A stretch of 64,000 nucleotides of DNA from Ochotona curzoniae. Its lineage: Eukaryota; Chordata; Mammalia; Lagomorpha; Ochotonidae. The notes below the pieces were generated by a model. The model had not been told where the DNA came from and ran no database searches. It saw only the letters and a program-made list of their open reading frames with translations. This document shows positions 11,400 to 22,325 of the stretch, one piece after another (within the stretch, counting starts at the first letter, position 1; every line of letters begins with the position of its first letter). The position numbers were made by a program, and so were the translations under genes. The stretch is taken from contig NW_024467101.1 in the NCBI RefSeq assembly GCF_017591425.1, forward strand, positions 13,590,918 through 13,654,917, given 5' to 3'.

Positions 11400-11750
11400 C
11401 CCAATAGCTATTTTCCCTATTTTTCTTTTTCCCCAAGAATAAAAACTGTATGTCCATCCTCCCTAGCAGTTAAGCCACGTGTCTAGGTGGTATGTACAAT
11501 TTCCAGGAAGTACTCCGTTGGAGAGAGGTTCATATTTGATTTTTACATTACTTTTTCCTTCAGGCTGGAATTAAAGTGTGATTGGTGGGAATGCCAACAA
11601 CCATGCTGAGCCACGAAGAGTATGCTGCATGCGGAAGATGGGACAAAATAGTGTCTGATACGAAGGTTCATAACAAAAACACAGCTATGAGAAGCGAGAA
11701 CAGACACAGGTGGCTTGGGCTATGTTCTAAGGCTCGATTCTTCTTCCTCT
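11400..11750 (+). repeat. probable ancient interspersed repeat, family unassigned
   Basis: The run 'ccctagcagttaagccacgt', 'atttccaggaagtactccgt' and 'gggaatgccaacaaccatgc' reads like a common mammalian repeat class ('cccttgcagctaggtgtggc … cttccaggaagtgtcc'). I recognise the pattern but not the family. Confidence 0.3.
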
Positions 11751-11809
11751 AAGTGCCAGGGGATCCTTGCCAGGTTATACTGAGTATAGCGAGAAAACAG
11801 CTCTTTGTG

Positions 11810-12105
11810 GGACCACTGTGGTATGTTAGTCTGAAGCCTTTGTGCCGGCATCCCATATGGGAGCCCTGGTTTAAAGCCTGGCTACTCTGCTTCCAATATC
11901 ACTCTCTGCCGAAGCAGCTGGGAAGGCAGCACAGGATGGCACAACGCTTGGGCGCTTGTACTCATGTGGGAGACCTGGATGGACTTCCTGATTGCTGGAT
12001 TTGTCTTGGCTCAGCCCTGGCTGTTGCAGCCATTAGGGAATGAATCAACGTACATAGCATCTCTCTCTCTCTCTCCCTACTTTTCAAATAAATAAAAAGA
12101 CAAAA
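11810..12105 (+). mobile_element. C-repeat SINE, sense, head-truncated
   Basis: 'tgtgccggcatcccatatgg', 'cgcttgggcgcttgtactc', 'ggacttcctgattgctgg', (CT)n at 12060-12078 and 'ttttcaaataaataaaaaga' tail. Confidence 0.8.
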
Positions 12106-12486
12106 AGAAAATGTCCAGAACAAAAAACAAAAGCTTGGTAACTGAAGGATCATCCTTCCCTCTCGTCCCCTTTCTCCCCTTTGTCTTCAAGGAAGCATCT
12201 CAGCGTTCATCCATGTCTGAGCTAGCACGGTGGGGAAGGCGCGGGAGCTGGTTCACTCAGGTTTGCAAAGCCCCACCTTGCCCCTCTCTCCCACTGGTAT
12301 GTTGCCTGAAGTCCAAGTGACGGGTTACCATTGACTGTGGCGGAGTGTGGACACCTTGAGAAAGCGGCATGCTCTACACATTAGGTAGGTCTCCTTACTC
12401 CCAGGGTAGTGGTTCTTAAACATTGGCTAGCACATGACTAATCTACCCTGCAAGGTACTTACTAACGTCTTTTAAGGTTTTATGTG

Positions 12487-12825
12487 TTGGGTCCAGTGCA
12501 GCAGCCTAATGGCTAAAGCCCTTGCCTTGCATGTGCCGGGATCCCATTTGGGTGCTGGTTCGTGTCCCGGTGGTCCCACTTCCTATCCAGCTCCCTGCTT
12601 GTGGCCTGGGAAAGCAGTCAAGAATGACTGAATGCCTCGGAGCTCTGCACCTGTGTGGGAAACCCAGGAGAAGCTCTGAGTTCCTGGCTTTGGATCGACG
12701 TAGCTCTGACCATTGTGGCCCCTGGGGGAGTGAATCAGTGGGTAGAAGATCTTCCTCTGTTTCTCCTCCTCTCTGTTTATCTGACTTTCCAATAAAAATA
12801 AATTAATCTTTAAATAAATTTAGAA
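12487..12825 (+). mobile_element. C-repeat SINE, full length, sense
   Basis: Head 'tgttgggtccagtgcagcag', 'ccttgccttgcatgtgccgg', 'tgtggcctgggaaagcagtc', 'tttggatcgacgtagctctg', 'tttccaataaaaataaatta' tail. Same subtype as 8131-8465. Confidence 0.92.
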
Positions 12826-12934
12826 AAAGAAGGGTTTGTGCCTATAGAGCCATCTACCGAGAGAGTATGCTAGAACAACAAGAACAAAAGAATATTTTTC
12901 AAGTAAGATTATTTATATACATAAATTTTTTTTG

Positions 12935-13560
12935 ATGATGCTTACATAGTTGATCAAGGTGGAAAGGGTCGAGATTTAAGGGGAAAGTGGGTGAAATCAT
13001 TTCCAAATTTTCTTTTTTTCTTTTTTCCTGTGTCTGGGGGGAAGGGTGGAGATGGTGCAGGAAGCCACACCAGCCTCACGACTACCTCAGTCCCCAGGGA
13101 TGGGGAATGGCCATCTGACGTCATCCCAGAGTCCCCAGTGTGGAGCATGCTCCGAGGGATCTGCTCAAGCGGTTTTGGTAATCCTGAAATGCCATCAGTC
13201 CCACTGATTCATGGGTGAGAAAATCCTTCCAAGGTCCACTGCCTGACATAGTCCACCTTAGAATCTCCGTTTGCCCAGATATTTGCTGTCAGTGCTTGGC
13301 TGGGGGAGTTAACCATTTTGTTCTTTTTTCCTTCCTCTGCTGTGGTACCAGACGTCCTCTGCTGGTTCCAATGGACTGCCATATCCTCCATGTGCATCTG
13401 GGTATGTCGTCCACTGCTCCGTCTAAGCCACTGAGGAAACACAGTTCTGATGCATGTACTCCATGGTCAGACCACAGATCCTGCAATTTCTCCCCAAGGT
13501 TGGAGTTCTGAGTCCAGTGGTTCAGTTGGGACGACGATCCCCAAAGAAACCTCATCTGGA
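12935..13560 (+). repeat. unassigned dispersed repeat, copy 2, longer
   Basis: The first 370 bp align with 8525-8895. The copy continues about 250 bp further and then runs into the tandem-unit block, so the two repeat types at 4.1 and 8.5 kb look like parts of one element. Confidence 0.6.
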
Positions 13561-14060
13561 GTGATCCCAGACCTGACTCCTGTGTGTGCTTGTCAGTGTG
13601 GGGTCCGGCTCAGTCTGTCACTCACATCAGCCCATGCAAACACTGGTAGTTGTAATTGCTGGGCCAGTTTTGTCTCCCGCCCTCTCTCTTCTATAATCCA
13701 ATGGGTGCTGTAGGCCAGCTCAACCCTGACCACACTCGGCCTTCATGCACACCAGTGGGAAGTAGGGCCTAGTTGGAGCAACCCTCAATAACCCCCACCA
13801 GACTCGCTCCCAGCCCTGGTTCCTGTGCTTGCCAGTATGTGCAACAGACTGGTCCGGTCTGTCCCACATCCCATTCTGCTCTCATACATGCCAGTGGGCT
13901 CCAAGGAAGATTTAACGCTGTAACAGTCGTTGACAACCAGAGCTGGGATTTGACGATGGTAGTTTGGTTGACTTCCTGATGAACCTTCCATTCCTTTTCC
14001 TCCTATAGCCTCCAGCCCACCAGGCATCACCCAGCCTCGGCAGCGCATAACTTGCTTAAG
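13561..14060 (+). repeat. tandem-unit block (55-60 bp) of the unassigned repeat
   Basis: Diverged units open near 13583, 13639, 13696, 13750, 13838 and 13888 with 'agtgtggggtccggct', 'caatgggtgctgtaggcc' and 'ccagtgggaagtagggcc', and close with 'catgcacacc' or 'catacatgcc'. Matches the block at 4146-4350 on the same strand. Confidence 0.5.
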
Positions 14061-14604
14061 GGGGAGAGGTCCAGGCTCACAGCTTCCATCCGGAAGAGAC
14101 TGTTCTCTTAACCAGCCGTCCTCAGCCCAGGTCGAGATGCTCTTATCTGGGAGTGACAGACATTGTAACGCAAATGAATGAAGAGGTCCTGAGCGTCCTG
14201 GCTCTTCATTGGCAGCTCTCTGAGCTTCGCACTGATTTCAAGTGACACTCGAACCAGTGACTCAAACGGTGTTGGTGTTATTTTTTTCCCTCCTGGGCGC
14301 CCTCCTCATCCCCACAGAACATGGATGGGTTCAGTGCGTCCACTTTCACGTCTTCAGCTTGCAACTGGCTAGGGTTGACCCGTCGTCACCAGCCACGTGT
14401 GGGTCCAGAGGGACGTGGTCATTTTGAATCGAGGTGTGCTGTGTCAAACCTACACCAAACTGGGTATAGAAGAAAAAGCGTCTAATGTCCATGGATGGAT
14501 TATACGCCAATTACATCTTGAAAATGACATTTTTGGATACCTTGAGTTGAATAAAACGTGTTATTAAAATTGATTTTACCTTTTCTCTTTGTGTGTTTGT
14601 ATTT

Positions 14605-14705
14605 TTTAAAGATTTATTTATTGGGCCCAGCACGACAGCGTAGTGGTTAAAGTCCTCACCTTGTCAGGATCCCATACGGACGCCGATTCTAATCCTGGCG
14701 GTCAC
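14605..14705 (+). mobile_element. C-repeat SINE fragments, tail stub then sense head
   Basis: An antisense tail stub 'aaagatttatttatt' (to about 14620) is joined directly to a sense head 'gggcccagcacgacagcgta' with 'aggatcccatacggacgcc', which breaks off near 14705. Looks like insertion or recombination between two copies. Confidence 0.7.
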
Positions 14706-16044
14706 TTCGACAATCACGTACATCAGACTGTCAGGTGTGTCTTGCTGAGGGGCGCTCTCCCTTGGCTACCAGAGTGTGGACTGCTCCGCGAACGGAACCA
14801 AGTGGTAGGAGACTGAGGGTGGCATCCACTGACAGCTGGAAGGAAGCCACAGCTCCAGCTGCCAGCCACTGTGGCAGACCCTTCCCCAGTCAAGGCTTGC
14901 CACCATACCACTATCCAAGCTGACCCCTTGACGTTGGCTGCTTTCTAAACGCTGCCATGCCTGTGTTCCAGACTTAGAGTAGCTGGAAGATAATTAACAT
15001 GGGCTGAGACAGGCTGTGGGAAAAGGTGGCCGTATCATTCCCCAGAAACGCGGGACTCCTACGGACAGATCTGATTGGTATCCCGCGCTGAGTCTACAAT
15101 AGGCGTTCATAACACCTTTGAGTGTTGCTCTTTTATTGATCAACATCCATGAATAGAAAGACATTCCAATGGCTCAGACAACAAAGACCGGATCTCCGCC
15201 GCTTCCAGCGAAGAGCGGCCTCTATTACCGTCGCGGATCACCTGCCCTGCGTATTTCCGATAAGTTTCAAATCTCATCGATCCTGTTCTTTGAGGGATGT
15301 GAGGGGAAGGTTGACGGAGCGCCTCTCTGAGGCATTAACTTCTTGTCAGTGCCGGGAGTGCTGGTTTTTTGTCTTTTTTTTTTTTCCTGCTCGGCGGAGG
15401 GAAGAGAGAGCTAGGGATGCCATTCTGGCAGACACAAAGCCTTTTCAGAACCTGCTAATGGGAAGGAGAGGGGAATTCTCCTGGACTGCGCCATCGCCCT
15501 CAAGCCTGGAAGGAGACGTTTCAGCTTTCAAAATACACCAGCGAGCACCCCAATGGAAAGAGAAATGCCCCTAATGGTTGCAGATACATCTTGAAGAGAC
15601 TCGAGAGAAACTGGTGGCATTAGCGTGCCAGCATCGCTTTTCTCCGAATCTGTTGATGCCTCCATTCATTCTTTCTCCAGAGCTTTCGAATCAATAACAG
15701 CGGCTCGTGGGAGTTGACGCCATCAGTTCATCGCTGTGCTCTCACTTCCTGCCTAGCGTGGCCTGGAATCTGCCAGTTGCAGGTGTCCTCACCTGAAACT
15801 CCAGAATTTATTTTGGTTTAGAGGTGGCCCACGCTGTCACACCAGGAGCACATGTGTCTCTGGAGGCCTCTGGGGGAGAAGCAATGTCTCCAGGGTGTCG
15901 GAGTCTCGCTTGCTTTTGCAATAGGATCATTCCAGAGGCTGCAGCCAGGGCTTGGAGCTGAGAACCAAAACTTCAGAGCCTCTAGGTCCCCAAGAGTGAA
16001 GAATAGCAGGATCCTCACTTTCTATGACGACAGAGAATCAGACC
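14706..16044. other. intergenic with a local CpG-rich patch
   Basis: No gene. About 15180-15345 holds more CpG than its neighbours (ccgccgc, gtcgcgg, gacggag) without SINE motifs; otherwise unassigned. Confidence 0.5.
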
Positions 16045-16400
16045 AGGCTGGTGCTGTGGGGCGGAGGGTTAAGTTGGCACCGGGGACTTTGGCATTCTAT
16101 GTGTGTGCTGGTTTGAGTCTCAGCTGCTCCACTTCTGATCCAGCTCTCTGATAATGTGCCTGGGAAAGCAATGGAAGATGACCTGATTGCTTGGGCCCCT
16201 GCACCCACGCGGGAGACCTGGATGAAGTTTCCAGTTCCCAGCTTCAGACCTGCCCAGCCCTGGCCGTCACAACCATTTTGGAAGTGAATCAGCAGGTGGA
16301 AGATCTCCCTCTCTCTCTTTCTCTCTCTCCCTCTCTCTCTCACTGTCCAGTCCCCTTTCCCTTTGTATCTCTGTCTTTCAAATAAGTAAATATTTTTTAA
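16045..16400 (+). mobile_element. C-repeat SINE, sense, first of an inverted cluster
   Basis: 'ggctggtgctgtggggcgga', 'gtgtgtgctggtttgagtc', 'gggcccctgcacccacgcgg', long ct tract 16305-16345, 'ctttcaaataagtaaat'. Older subtype. Confidence 0.85.
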
Positions 16401-16726
16401 AAGATTTATGTATTTTTATTGAAAGTCAGGTATACAGAGAGGATAAGGAACAAAGAGGAAGATTCTCTGTCTGATGCTTCACTCCCCAAGCGGCTGCAAT
16501 GGCTGGACTAAGCTGATCAGGAGCCAGGAGACAGGAGCTGCCTCTGGGTCTCCCCCACGTGGATACAAGGTCCCAAGGCCTAAGGCTAGCCTCAACCGCC
16601 TTCCCAGGCCACAAGCAGAGAGTTGGATGGGAAGTGGAGCTGCTGGGAGTAGAACCGGTTCCCATATGGGATCCTGGTGCATGCAAGGCGAGGACTTTAG
16701 CCGCTAGGCCACCGTGCTGGGTCCTA
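16401..16726 (-). mobile_element. C-repeat SINE, antisense, tail-to-tail with the preceding copy
   Basis: 'agatttatgtatttttattg', 'ctgcctctgggtctccccca', 'aagcagagagttggatggga', 'tcctggtgcatgcaaggcga', head 'ccaccgtgctgggtcc'. No unique spacer separates it from the sense copy. Confidence 0.88.
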
Positions 16727-16754
16727 AATGAGTAAATCTTGGAGAGAATGGGGG

Positions 16755-17070
16755 CATGGAGTGTGGTGGCATAGTGTGCTAAACCTCTGCCTGTGAAATT
16801 TTTAACCCCTGATGGGCTCTGGTTCAAGTTTTAGCTTCTCTAGTTCTGATCCAACTCCCTGCTAATGGCCTGGGAAAGCAGCAGAGGTTGGCCCAAGTCC
16901 CTTGGTCCTCTTCATCATGTGGGGGACCTAGAAAAAGCTTTTGATTCCTGGCTTTGGGCAAATCCAACTTCAGCCATTGTGGCCACTTGGGAAGTCAACC
17001 AGCAGATGGAAGACTCTCCTCTCTCTGTAATTGCCTTTCCAATAAAAATAAATAAATCTTTTTTTAAGCC
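16755..17070 (+). mobile_element. C-repeat SINE, sense, third of the cluster
   Basis: 'gtgtggtggcatagtgtgct', 'ccaactccctgctaatggcc', 'ggaagtcaaccagcagatgg', 'tttccaataaaaataaataa' tail followed by an intact-looking poly-T/A junction. Confidence 0.85.
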
Positions 17071-17904
17071 GAGAATGGAGAAGTCATTGTCAATTGGGGT
17101 GAAATCCCATCTACATTATATTTTTAGGCTCATGCCTTTATGGATCTGCTTGGACCTTGCCTTTCCTGGCACTGCCAGTTAGACCACCAGGGCAATAAGG
17201 TGTCGGGACCAGTGTGAAATAGGGGCTGCCCTTGCAGTTACTCCATTGGGCCACTAGATAGCGCTTCTGCTTCGGTGAGGCAAAACTTCAACCGAGGCCC
17301 CAGCGCTTCAGCTCAAGTAGAGATGGCCCAGGCCACCGCTGGTGGCAGTAGTTTGATGGGTTTCCGAGAAGTTAAACAGGATTACCCTACCTAGGACCTC
17401 GCCCTGTACACCCCCAAACAACCGAGAACAGGGGACTCCATACAGACGCAGGTGCAAAAATGCTCCCTCACGCAGATGCGGGCGAGGGACAGGCCGAGAG
17501 TGAATTCCAGGAGTCCGTCAGGAAGTAAGAAGAACATGACAAGGTCATGCAGCTGAAGGATGTTCCGGTAGCAACACGAGTGAACCTGGAAAAAATTGCT
17601 GTCTGGATGGGGGAAATAACCCAGACCCCAAAAGGAATAATGTGATGGTATTTCTGTGCGGGACCTCAATTCAATTCATCTAGCTAGAAAGTGGAATGGG
17701 AGATGAGAAAATAGGACAGTGAGTGGCTCCTCGGGGTTAGGGGGAGGTTGGTGGATGAGTTTGTTTCGGATGGGAATAAGTCCTGAAGATGGTGAGTGAG
17801 CATGGCTACACAACACCATGAGTGTTGCCTGGATTTTTCATTCCGGCTGTTCGTTCAAACATCACTCTCTCAGTGAGGCTGCTCCTTTCTCCCTTGTTTG
17901 TTAT
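17071..17904. other. intergenic, nothing recognised
   Basis: Single-copy-looking; no supported feature. The same holds for 18216-18962, apart from a short (TG)-rich stretch near 18330. Confidence 0.5.
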
Positions 17905-18215
17905 TTTAAAGATTTATTTACTCGAAAGGTAAAATAACACGCAGAGAGGGAGAGTCCTTCCATCTGCTGGTTCACTTCTCAAATGGCTACAGCAAGTCAG
18001 GGCTGGGCCAGGCCTGAAGCCAGGAGCCAGAAGTTTCTCCTGGGTCTCCCGCGTGGGTAGCGGGGACTCAAGCACTTGGGCCATCTTTCCCTGCTTTCCC
18101 AGGAGCTTCAGCAGAGAGCAGCACAATTGGTAGTGAAGCAGCCAGGACATGCTCTAGCTAGCGCCCATATGGAATGCCAGTATTGCAGGCAGTGGCTGTA
18201 GCGCCAGCCCCCAAC
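17905..18215 (-). mobile_element. C-repeat SINE, antisense
   Basis: 'ttaaagatttatttactcga', 'ccatctgctggttcacttct', 'ccaggagccagaagtttctc', head 'gtggctgtagcgccagcccc'. Confidence 0.85.
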
Positions 18216-18962
18216 TAATCATTCTAGTCTCTGTATTTCCTATTTGTTTCTTAAGTGGCTTTTTCGGGGTGTCTTACAGCTCTATCGGGGGGCTCCCCAA
18301 GGCCAGGAATCTGCAAGACACTGAGGGCTAGTGTGTGCGTACGTGTGTGTATTTGGGGGTGGGAGGGTGGCTATAGGGGAGAGAGAGAGAAATATTAAGC
18401 ATTAGATTGACAAGAAGCATAGTGAGTCAATTTTATTTAAAACCTATTAGGACAAGCCAAACTAAAACAAATCCAAAGGAAAGCTATGGGGTAAGGTGTG
18501 TGTGCGCGGGGAGAGGCTGTTTCATTGTATTTCCAGGAGAATGGGTTTGTCTTCTTGGGGTTCAAAGTCACGTCTTAAGACCGTTGTTTTAGTCCTTGAT
18601 TGTCATTCTGAGCAAACACCTGAGTCCATCAGCTATGAAGGGAAGAGGTAAATCAGGAGGCAGAAATTCCAGAGAGGTGGAAGGGTTGGCTTGGCCGAAT
18701 GACATCATGGTGTTCTGGTTGGCAGAGAACTGAGGCAGCCTTGGAGAGGAGACGAGGAACGCGTGCCCGCTCTGTCTGTTGGCTCTGCGTCTGTCCCTGT
18801 CAAATTCTCTCTGAACCAACACAACGGTTCGCACGTATATGCTTTTCATGAATTTTGAGAGATTGATATTTGTCTAACCTCTGGGAAGATTTTCCAGACT
18901 GATGGCACTCATTGTGAAATCAAATGCTGGGGAGACGGTGAGGATTTGACAGCATTCAGATT

Positions 18963-19262
18963 ACATTCATTTAATTTGGAAGGTAGAGAGAGAGAGATCT
19001 TCCATTTGGTGGCTCACTTCCCAAATGCCTACAAGAACCAAGACTGGCTCAGGTTGAAACCACGAACTGGGAACTCCATCCGGGTCTCTTAGATGGGTGG
19101 CAGGGACCCAAAGAGTTGAGCCGTCACCTGCTGCCTCGCAGGGTACATATTAGCAGAAATAGAAGATTGGAAGCATCGCTGCAAAAGGAGCCCAGGCACC
19201 TGGATCAGGGATGTGGCTATTCCAAGTTACATCTTAAATCACTATGCCAAATGCCCACTCCA
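18963..19262 (-). mobile_element. C-repeat SINE, antisense, older
   Basis: 'cattcatttaatttggaagg', 'ttggtggctcacttcccaaa', 'tgggaactccatccgggtct', head 'actatgccaaatgcccactc'. Confidence 0.75.
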
Positions 19263-19382
19263 ACAATTAACACTATTATTTTTACAAATTGTTTTTAGAG
19301 AACAATTGAGATGAGTCCGGTGCGTGAGTTTCTTTAATTATGAATACATTTAGGATGATGAAAAGCTCTCAGTGTTTTGGTA

Positions 19383-19705
19383 TCAGTGTTGTGGCACAAC
19401 CAATGACGTCACCACTTGAGATACTGGCATCCTGTATCAGTGGTGGGGGTCTCAGCTCTGCTTCCCAACCAGCTCCCTGCTCATGTGCGTGGGAAAGCAG
19501 TGAAAGAAGGACCAAGTGCCTGAGCCCTTGGCACACACATGGGAGACCCGGATGCAGTGTCTGGCTCCTGGCTTCAGCTTGGCCCAGACTTTGCTGTGGC
19601 GGCCAGATGGAGACTGAACCAACTGACAGAAGATCTTTCTGTCTCTTCCTTGTGCTCTTTGCTGCTCCATCTTTCAAATAAATAGTTTTCTTAAAAATAA
19701 AAAAA
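19383..19705 (+). mobile_element. C-repeat SINE, sense
   Basis: 'gtgttgtggcacaaccaatg', 'gatactggcatcctgtatc', 'cagctccctgctcatgtgcg', 'cacacacatgggagacccgg', 'tctttcaaataaatagtttt'. Confidence 0.82.
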
Positions 19706-20054
19706 AGAGCATTTCTAAAGTTAGTAAACTGAAGGATGAGAGATCTGTTTTACAGCTTCCCATGTTTCTGGAGAAATTATAGCCAACGGACATGCCCAAC
19801 CACGGTAGAAAGATTGCTCAGAATCAAATGGCACGAAGGCTAATTGCCATTTAATTGCACTTTGAAAATTTAACTTCCCTCCTTAAATACTCTGTCTGAG
19901 GTCAAAGAAGGAAGGAAAAACACAGACAGAAAATCTTTCATTCTCCTTTGTGATGAAACACACAGAAAGCGAGGGGATCAGAGTGAAGTTTCTAACAAGC
20001 TGTTAGAATTTTAAAATTTTGGTGAATTTATGAGATCTGCTGCCTTAAATAAAG

Positions 20055-20150
20055 CACAAGGGTCATCAATAAAAATTCATGGAAAACGTGCATGATAAAA
20101 AAATGGTATGGATTTCAAAACTATTCTTGTACCTAAATAAACTTCTGGAA
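20055..20150. mobile_element. mariner-type (MARNA-like) terminal fragment
   Basis: 'aaaattcatggaaaacgtgc', 'tatggatttcaaaactattc' and 'gtacctaaataaact' match the terminal region of the same ancient mariner class as 2645-3725. A SINE abuts it on the right. Confidence 0.5.
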
Positions 20151-20445
20151 AGGCAGATTTACAGAGTGAAGGAGAGACAGAAAGATCTTGCATCTGCTGA
20201 TTAACTCCCCAAATAGCTGCATTGACTGGAGTTGAGTCAATACAAAGCCAGGAACCAGGAGCTTCTTTTGGGTCTCCCACATGGTGCAGGGTCCTAGGGC
20301 TTTGAGCCATCCTCTACTGCTTCCACAGACCACATGCAGGGAGCTGGATAGGAAGTGGAGCAGCTAGAACTTGAGCTGGTGCCTATATGAGATCCTGGTA
20401 CTTGCAAGGGAAGGATTAGCTAATTGAACCATAGCAGCAGGCCCC
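20150..20445 (-). mobile_element. C-repeat SINE, antisense, first of three in tandem
   Basis: 'ggaaaggcagatttacagag', 'tgctgattaactccccaaat', 'aggagcttcttttgggtctc', head 'ccatagcagcaggcccc'. Confidence 0.8.
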
Positions 20446-20486
20446 TTATACATAAACTTTCTAAAATTCCTTTTCCCATGATCTTT

Positions 20487-20813
20487 TTAAAATTTGTTTT
20501 TATTAGAAAGTCAGATACACAAAGTGCAGGAGAGACACAGAGGAAGGTCTTCTGTCTACTGATTCATTCTGCAAGTAGCCGCAATGATTGGAGCTGAGCC
20601 AATCAGAAGTCAGGAGGTAGGTGCTTCTTCCATGTCTCTCATGTGGATACAGGGTCCCAAGGCTTTGTACTGTCCTTGGCTGCTTTCCCAGACCAGAAGC
20701 AAGGAGCAGGATGGGAAGTGGAGGAGCCGAGACACGAACCGGCACCCACATGGGATCCTGGCACATGCAAAGCGAGGACTTTAGTAGTCACTAGTCTACC
20801 ATGCCAGGCCCAA
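20487..20813 (-). mobile_element. C-repeat SINE, antisense, second of three
   Basis: 'aatttgtttttattagaaag', 'tgtctctcatgtggatacag', 'cgaaccggcacccacatggg', head 'ctaccatgccaggccca'. Confidence 0.85.
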
Positions 20814-20839
20814 TTGCCATGAACTTTTAAAACGTGTTA

Positions 20840-21216
20840 TTTTAATTTACTTCAAAACCAGAGTTAGAAAGAAAGAGGGATTGATTTTTCCATTTGCTGA
20901 TTCACTCCCCAAATGGCAGCAACAACCAAAGTTGGACTAGTCCAAAGTTGGGAGCCAGGAGCGTCTACCGGGTCTCCTTTGTGGATGTACACTGGATTAT
21001 ATCCTCTACTGCTTTCCCAGGCCATTAGCAGGGAGCTTGATTGCAAGTGGACCATCCAGGACTTGGACCAGCTCTCCTGTGGAATGCCAGCACTCTAGGC
21101 AGCAGATTAACTCACTACCTTATAGCACTGGTTTTAGCCTGGGATCCCTGGTACACCTGTTGGGGGATTTGGTGCTACAGGCGGAAGATTAACACACTAC
21201 ACCACTGTGCTGGCCC
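20840..21216 (-). mobile_element. C-repeat SINE, antisense, with duplicated head
   Basis: 'tttgctgattcactccccaa', 'agtagggagcttgattgc'-like body at about 21025, a first head-like stretch 'cactctaggcagcagattaa' at about 21090, then a second, 'gtgctacaggcggaagatta' and 'accactgtgctggcccc', at 21170-21216. The element either has an internal duplication or two elements are merged. Confidence 0.7.
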
Positions 21217-21224
21217 CAGTCTGT

Positions 21225-21665
21225 TTTCATTGAGGCATGAAATCGTCCTATGGATACTGACGATGATACATATCATGAGCTTTTGGAGGTTTTGTCAAAC
21301 TATTTTCCGAAGTAGTTGTGCCGCTTTCACATTTCCACCAGTGGTGAACGGGGTTCAGTCTCCTCGTGTATCCCGATGCACACGTGGCATTGTTTCTCTG
21401 ATTACAGCCATTCTTGGATTTCCATTTCCCTAAGGCCTGATGAGGTTGAGCATCTTTTCATGTGCTTATTGGCTATTTGCATATCTTCTTTGTTAAAGAA
21501 TTATTTTAATGATTTTAAAATTGAGTTATTTGTCTTTTTAAAATTTTGTAATTGTCAGAATTCTTTAGACGTTCTGAATACTGGCTTCTTCCCGGAGATG
21601 TTATGTACAAATATTTGCTTCCTGTCTGTGAGTTGGCTGGCATTGAATTTTATAAGGCATTTTTC
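21225..21665 (-). mobile_element. old L1 3-prime end, antisense
   Basis: Reads against the mammalian L1M 3-prime region: 'aactattttccgaagtagtt', 'cacatttccaccagtggtga', 'gattacagccattcttgg', 'gagcatcttttcatgtgctt', 'attggctatttgcatatctt', 'gagttatttgtctttttaa'. Confidence 0.85.
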
Positions 21666-21764
21666 AGATCTCATAGCTCTTATATCTCCTCATAGGCAGA
21701 GCTGCGCGTGCACGTGTGTTTACGTTCAAAAAGGCTCAATGACATTTGTGGGATCAGAAGTGGG

Positions 21765-21870
21765 CACAGCCATGTATTTTAGCAGGAACTAGACGTGGAA
21801 TTGAACCAGACACTCTGACCTGGTGGGCAAGCAGGTGTCTCTCCTACCATGCTATAGCACGTGCCCCCTT
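21765..21870 (-). mobile_element. C-repeat SINE fragment (head half)
   Basis: 'tattttagcaggaactagac', 'ttgaaccagacactctgacc' and 'ctaccatgctatagcacgtg' correspond to the head half of an older antisense C repeat. Confidence 0.5.
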
Positions 21871-22019
21871 GGCACAGTTCAGGTGATGGATCATTCTGTT
21901 AGGTGTATCTTAGGCCTCTGATCATGTTTTATTCTCAGTTTCCATGAACTTTCTGCATAGTCACTACTCCTGACGAGAAACTTGGCAGAGTTAATGACGT
22001 CTATGCTGTGTGTGCTTTT

Positions 22020-22325
22020 TTTTAATTACAGATTTATTTATTTTTATTGGAAAGTCAGATTTACAGAGAGAAAGATCTTCCACCCTCTGGTTCACTCCCC
22101 AAGTGGCCACAATGACTGAGCTGAGTCAATCAGAAGCCAGGAGCCAGGAATTTCTTCAGCATATCCCATGCGGTGCAGGGTTCCAAGGCTTTTTTGTTCT
22201 ACTGCTTTTCCAGGCCACAAGCTGGATGGGAAAAGGAGCATCTGGGATACGAACTGGTGCCCAGATGGGATCCTGGTGCATACAAGGTGAGAACTTTAGC
22301 CACTAGGCTACTGTGCTGGGCTCTT
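22020..22325 (-). mobile_element. C-repeat SINE, antisense
   Basis: 'acagatttatttatttttat', 'tggttcactccccaagtggc', 'gcccagatgggatcctggtg', head 'ctactgtgctgggctc'. A short internal deletion around 'caagctggatggg'. Confidence 0.87.

Noticed and set aside
16045..17070. Possible tRNA gene in the SINE heads
   Set aside because: A- and B-box-like sequences belong to the tRNA-derived SINE head; no cloverleaf with an anticodon and acceptor stem is supported.
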